Origin: Natrinema halophilum
Lineage (GTDB): Archaea > Halobacteriota > Halobacteria > Halobacteriales > Natrialbaceae
Reading direction: 5' to 3'
Assembly (NCBI RefSeq): GCF_013402815.2
Contig: NZ_CP058601.1
Location: forward strand, 4,216,001 to 4,280,000
DNA: 64,000 nucleotides
The first letter of the stretch is position 1, and the number at the start of each line of letters is the position of its first letter. A program made the translations under genes and the position numbers. Under the pieces are notes generated by a model, which had not been told where the DNA came from, did not search any database, and was given only the letters and a program-made list of their open reading frames with translations. This document shows positions 62,420 to 64,000 of the stretch, one piece after another.

Positions 62420-63000
62420 CGTGTCTAGGAATACGAACACATGTTTCATTGCTATTTTGCTTAACTTCCTCTGCATATCCCTGCCCCAGAATTTGGATAC
62501 CGAGGTATGAAGACGGTTCAATTTGGGACTCGAAGTGGGTTGATCATGCTGCCTGAGCTCGTGAGGGTAGTCGACGCTGTACTCCCGGCGACGCGATCCG
62601 TTTACAGCCCACCCTGGTACTTCGTGAGAGCCCAGCGTCATGAGGACGTCGTACAACGCTCGATGGGGCAGTATCTTCCTCTGCTGTAGATCGAAACACC
62701 TGCACAGGTAGCAATTCCACCGAACTGATGATGCACCCACTTCGGCCTGAATAAAACGTGGCCCACATGCTGCACTCACCCTTTGAATCCAGTACACAGG
62801 TTCTAACAACTGTTTGGGAGGGCAGTAGCGACCGTGCTGAATAGAAGGCGCGAATGTAACACAGGTTTGGCCCCACTCCGAATGTCGTCCAAACGCTCAG
62901 TGCAGGTGACACACACCGCTCGAGAAAGAGAATTCGGACAGCCCGTCCGGGCGTATGGTAGGCAGTGACACTATTTTAGGGAGAGAGACGTAGTACGAAT
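62420..63000. other. 581-base region upstream of the ABC operon
   Basis: No gene is convincing. At the right end ctattttagg (62971-62980) is a TATA box that fits a leaderless start of the next gene at 63001. Confidence 0.5.
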
Positions 63001-64000
63001 ATGGTCCGGAGAGTGGTAGCTGGTCTGCAGAATGTCCTCGCTTTCGTGTGGTTGCCGCCGCGGCTCGTCGACTGGTCGATCTTCGCAATCGTCTGTTTCG
63101 AGGCCGCTTCGGGGCTTCTTTCCTTCACTGTCGGATCGGTTGTTTGGTGGCCGCTGTTCTGGGCTCACCGGATCGCCGGGCTGACGCTTATCGTCTTGCT
63201 CGTCTTCAAACTCGCTCGCGTTCGGTACCGTCTCGCGAACAGTAGGCAGTGGCAACCGTCCACCCTTCTGTCGGTAGTCACTCTGCTCTCGGTCTTCGGT
63301 GTACTGGCGACCGGCATCAGCTGGGTGTTCGGCATGGATGTTCGCCTCTCCAATTGGACTCTCCTGAGCGTTCACGTCGGATTCGGACTCGTACTCATTC
63401 CGCTCATGCTATGGCACCTCACGACCCGATTTCGCCTTCCGAGACGACGCGACTTCGACCGACGTCGGACACTCCTACAGTACACTGTATTACTCGTCGG
63501 CGGTGCAGTGGCATATCGTGGACAGGAGTTCGCAAATCAGTTCCTGAACGGGCCTGGCGGAGACCGGCGATTCACGGGATCGCAGCCGCGAGACGGAGCG
63601 GGCAACGAGAGTTTTCCGATCACCGCGTGGGTCGCCGATGACCCCGACCCTGTCGATCTCTCAGACTGGACACTCACCGTCCGCGGAGCGGTGGAGACGC
63701 CGCTGGAACTCGACTACCAAGATCTGTCCTCTAACACTGAACGACGAGCGGTATTAGACTGCACGAGCGGGTGGTACACGGTACAACAGTGGCGTGGTCT
63801 CCGCGTCGGGGACGTGATCGATGCGGCCGGTGTGGACGAGGAAGGCCGGTTCGTTCGTTTCGTCTCGGTCACCGGCTACCGCTGGAGTCTCCCGATCCAC
63901 GAGGCGCGGAATGCACTCCTGGCGACCCATGTCGGCGGCGAGCGCCTCAGCCACGGCCACGGAGCCCCGCTGCGACTCGTCGCCCCTGGCCGACGGGGGT
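63001..64000 (+). CDS. molybdopterin-dependent oxidoreductase with N-terminal cytochrome-b-like membrane part (partial)
   Basis: The frame from ATG 63001 is open to the window edge. Residues 1-155 are a cytochrome b561/DUF4405-like membrane domain with helices at about 20-40, 45-68, 80-103, 118-138 and 158-172, and histidines suited to haem (WAHRIAG, SVHVGFG, MLWHLTT). Then comes a sulfite-oxidase-fold molybdopterin domain with the molybdenum cysteine in VLDCTSGWYTVQQWRG. It likely oxidises or reduces a small molecule on the outer face and passes electrons through the membrane part. The end is missing. Confidence 0.85.
   Translation, partial: MVRRVVAGLQNVLAFVWLPPRLVDWSIFAIVCFEAASGLLSFTVGSVVWWPLFWAHRIAGLTLIVLLVFKLARVRYRLANSRQWQPSTLLSVVTLLSVFGVLATGISWVFGMDVRLSNWTLLSVHVGFGLVLIPLMLWHLTTRFRLPRRRDFDRRRTLLQYTVLLVGGAVAYRGQEFANQFLNGPGGDRRFTGSQPRDGAGNESFPITAWVADDPDPVDLSDWTLTVRGAVETPLELDYQDLSSNTERRAVLDCTSGWYTVQQWRGLRVGDVIDAAGVDEEGRFVRFVSVTGYRWSLPIHEARNALLATHVGGERLSHGHGAPLRLVAPGRRG

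Noticed and set aside
62420-62809. N-terminal extension of the ABC ATPase
   Set aside because: Cys/Trp-rich and non-acidic, unlike the ATPase; the family begins close to 62419.

Overview
The window is chromosomal DNA of a haloarchaeon (class Halobacteria, probably a Natrialbales-type genus; the placement is inference). The support is high GC with strong third-position bias, very acidic proteins, leaderless genes with a TATA box about 25 bases before the start codon, a ba3-type terminal oxidase cluster, a replication protein A operon with its associated protein, a tRNA-His with an encoded G-1, and haloarchaea-style IS5-family transposase relics.

Layout. 1-15.7 kb is mostly housekeeping: a partial FAD oxidoreductase, small redox and cupin genes, a divergent respiratory locus (FixI/CopA-like copper ATPase, SafE-like protein and a small membrane protein on the minus strand; CbaD-CbaB-CbaA-CbaC-like ba3 oxidase on the plus strand), a sugar nucleotidyltransferase, a DHDPS-family aldolase, rpa plus its partner, a ribbon-helix-helix protein and a DUF5814-like gene. 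At 15.8-18.4 kb a tRNA-His is followed by a divergent restriction-modification pair whose endonuclease is a clear BamHI homologue. 18.6-31.1 kb is a catabolic island: amidase, MaoC hydratase, VOC protein, DUF35 protein, thiolase, two acyl-CoA ligases, a sodium/solute symporter with a 42-residue partner, a Bat-type regulator and a 2Fe-2S ferredoxin. 31-42.7 kb is a decaying zone with an acetyltransferase pseudogene, a Fic protein with an altered active-site motif, integrase fragments in swapped order, a PD-(D/E)XK protein, a plasmid-type gene relic, and a multi-PAS kinase facing a broken receiver.

42.66-53.70 kb is an 11-kb integrative element. It is bounded by 17-bp direct repeats, one forming the 3' end of tRNA-Ala(GGC). 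It carries an integrase, an HTH-CBS regulator divergent from a three-gene coupled replication operon (unknown protein, primase-polymerase, small protein), then a probable AlbA_2/Schlafen-like protein, a 1285-residue Eco57I-type methyltransferase whose nuclease motif has lost its lysine, and a convergent stand-alone PD-(D/E)XK protein. The last three are the best candidates for a defence module.

53.7-64 kb returns to chromosomal genes: a zinc-ribbon protein, a Trm9-like methyltransferase, tRNA-Gly, a P450, a membrane histidine kinase, a three-gene ABC exporter and a partial molybdopterin oxidoreductase fused to a cytochrome-b-like membrane part. The tRNA-His and tRNA-Gly genes are each followed by the same kind of 120-base unit: a shared 22-base core and a degenerate second copy of the tRNA 3' half.
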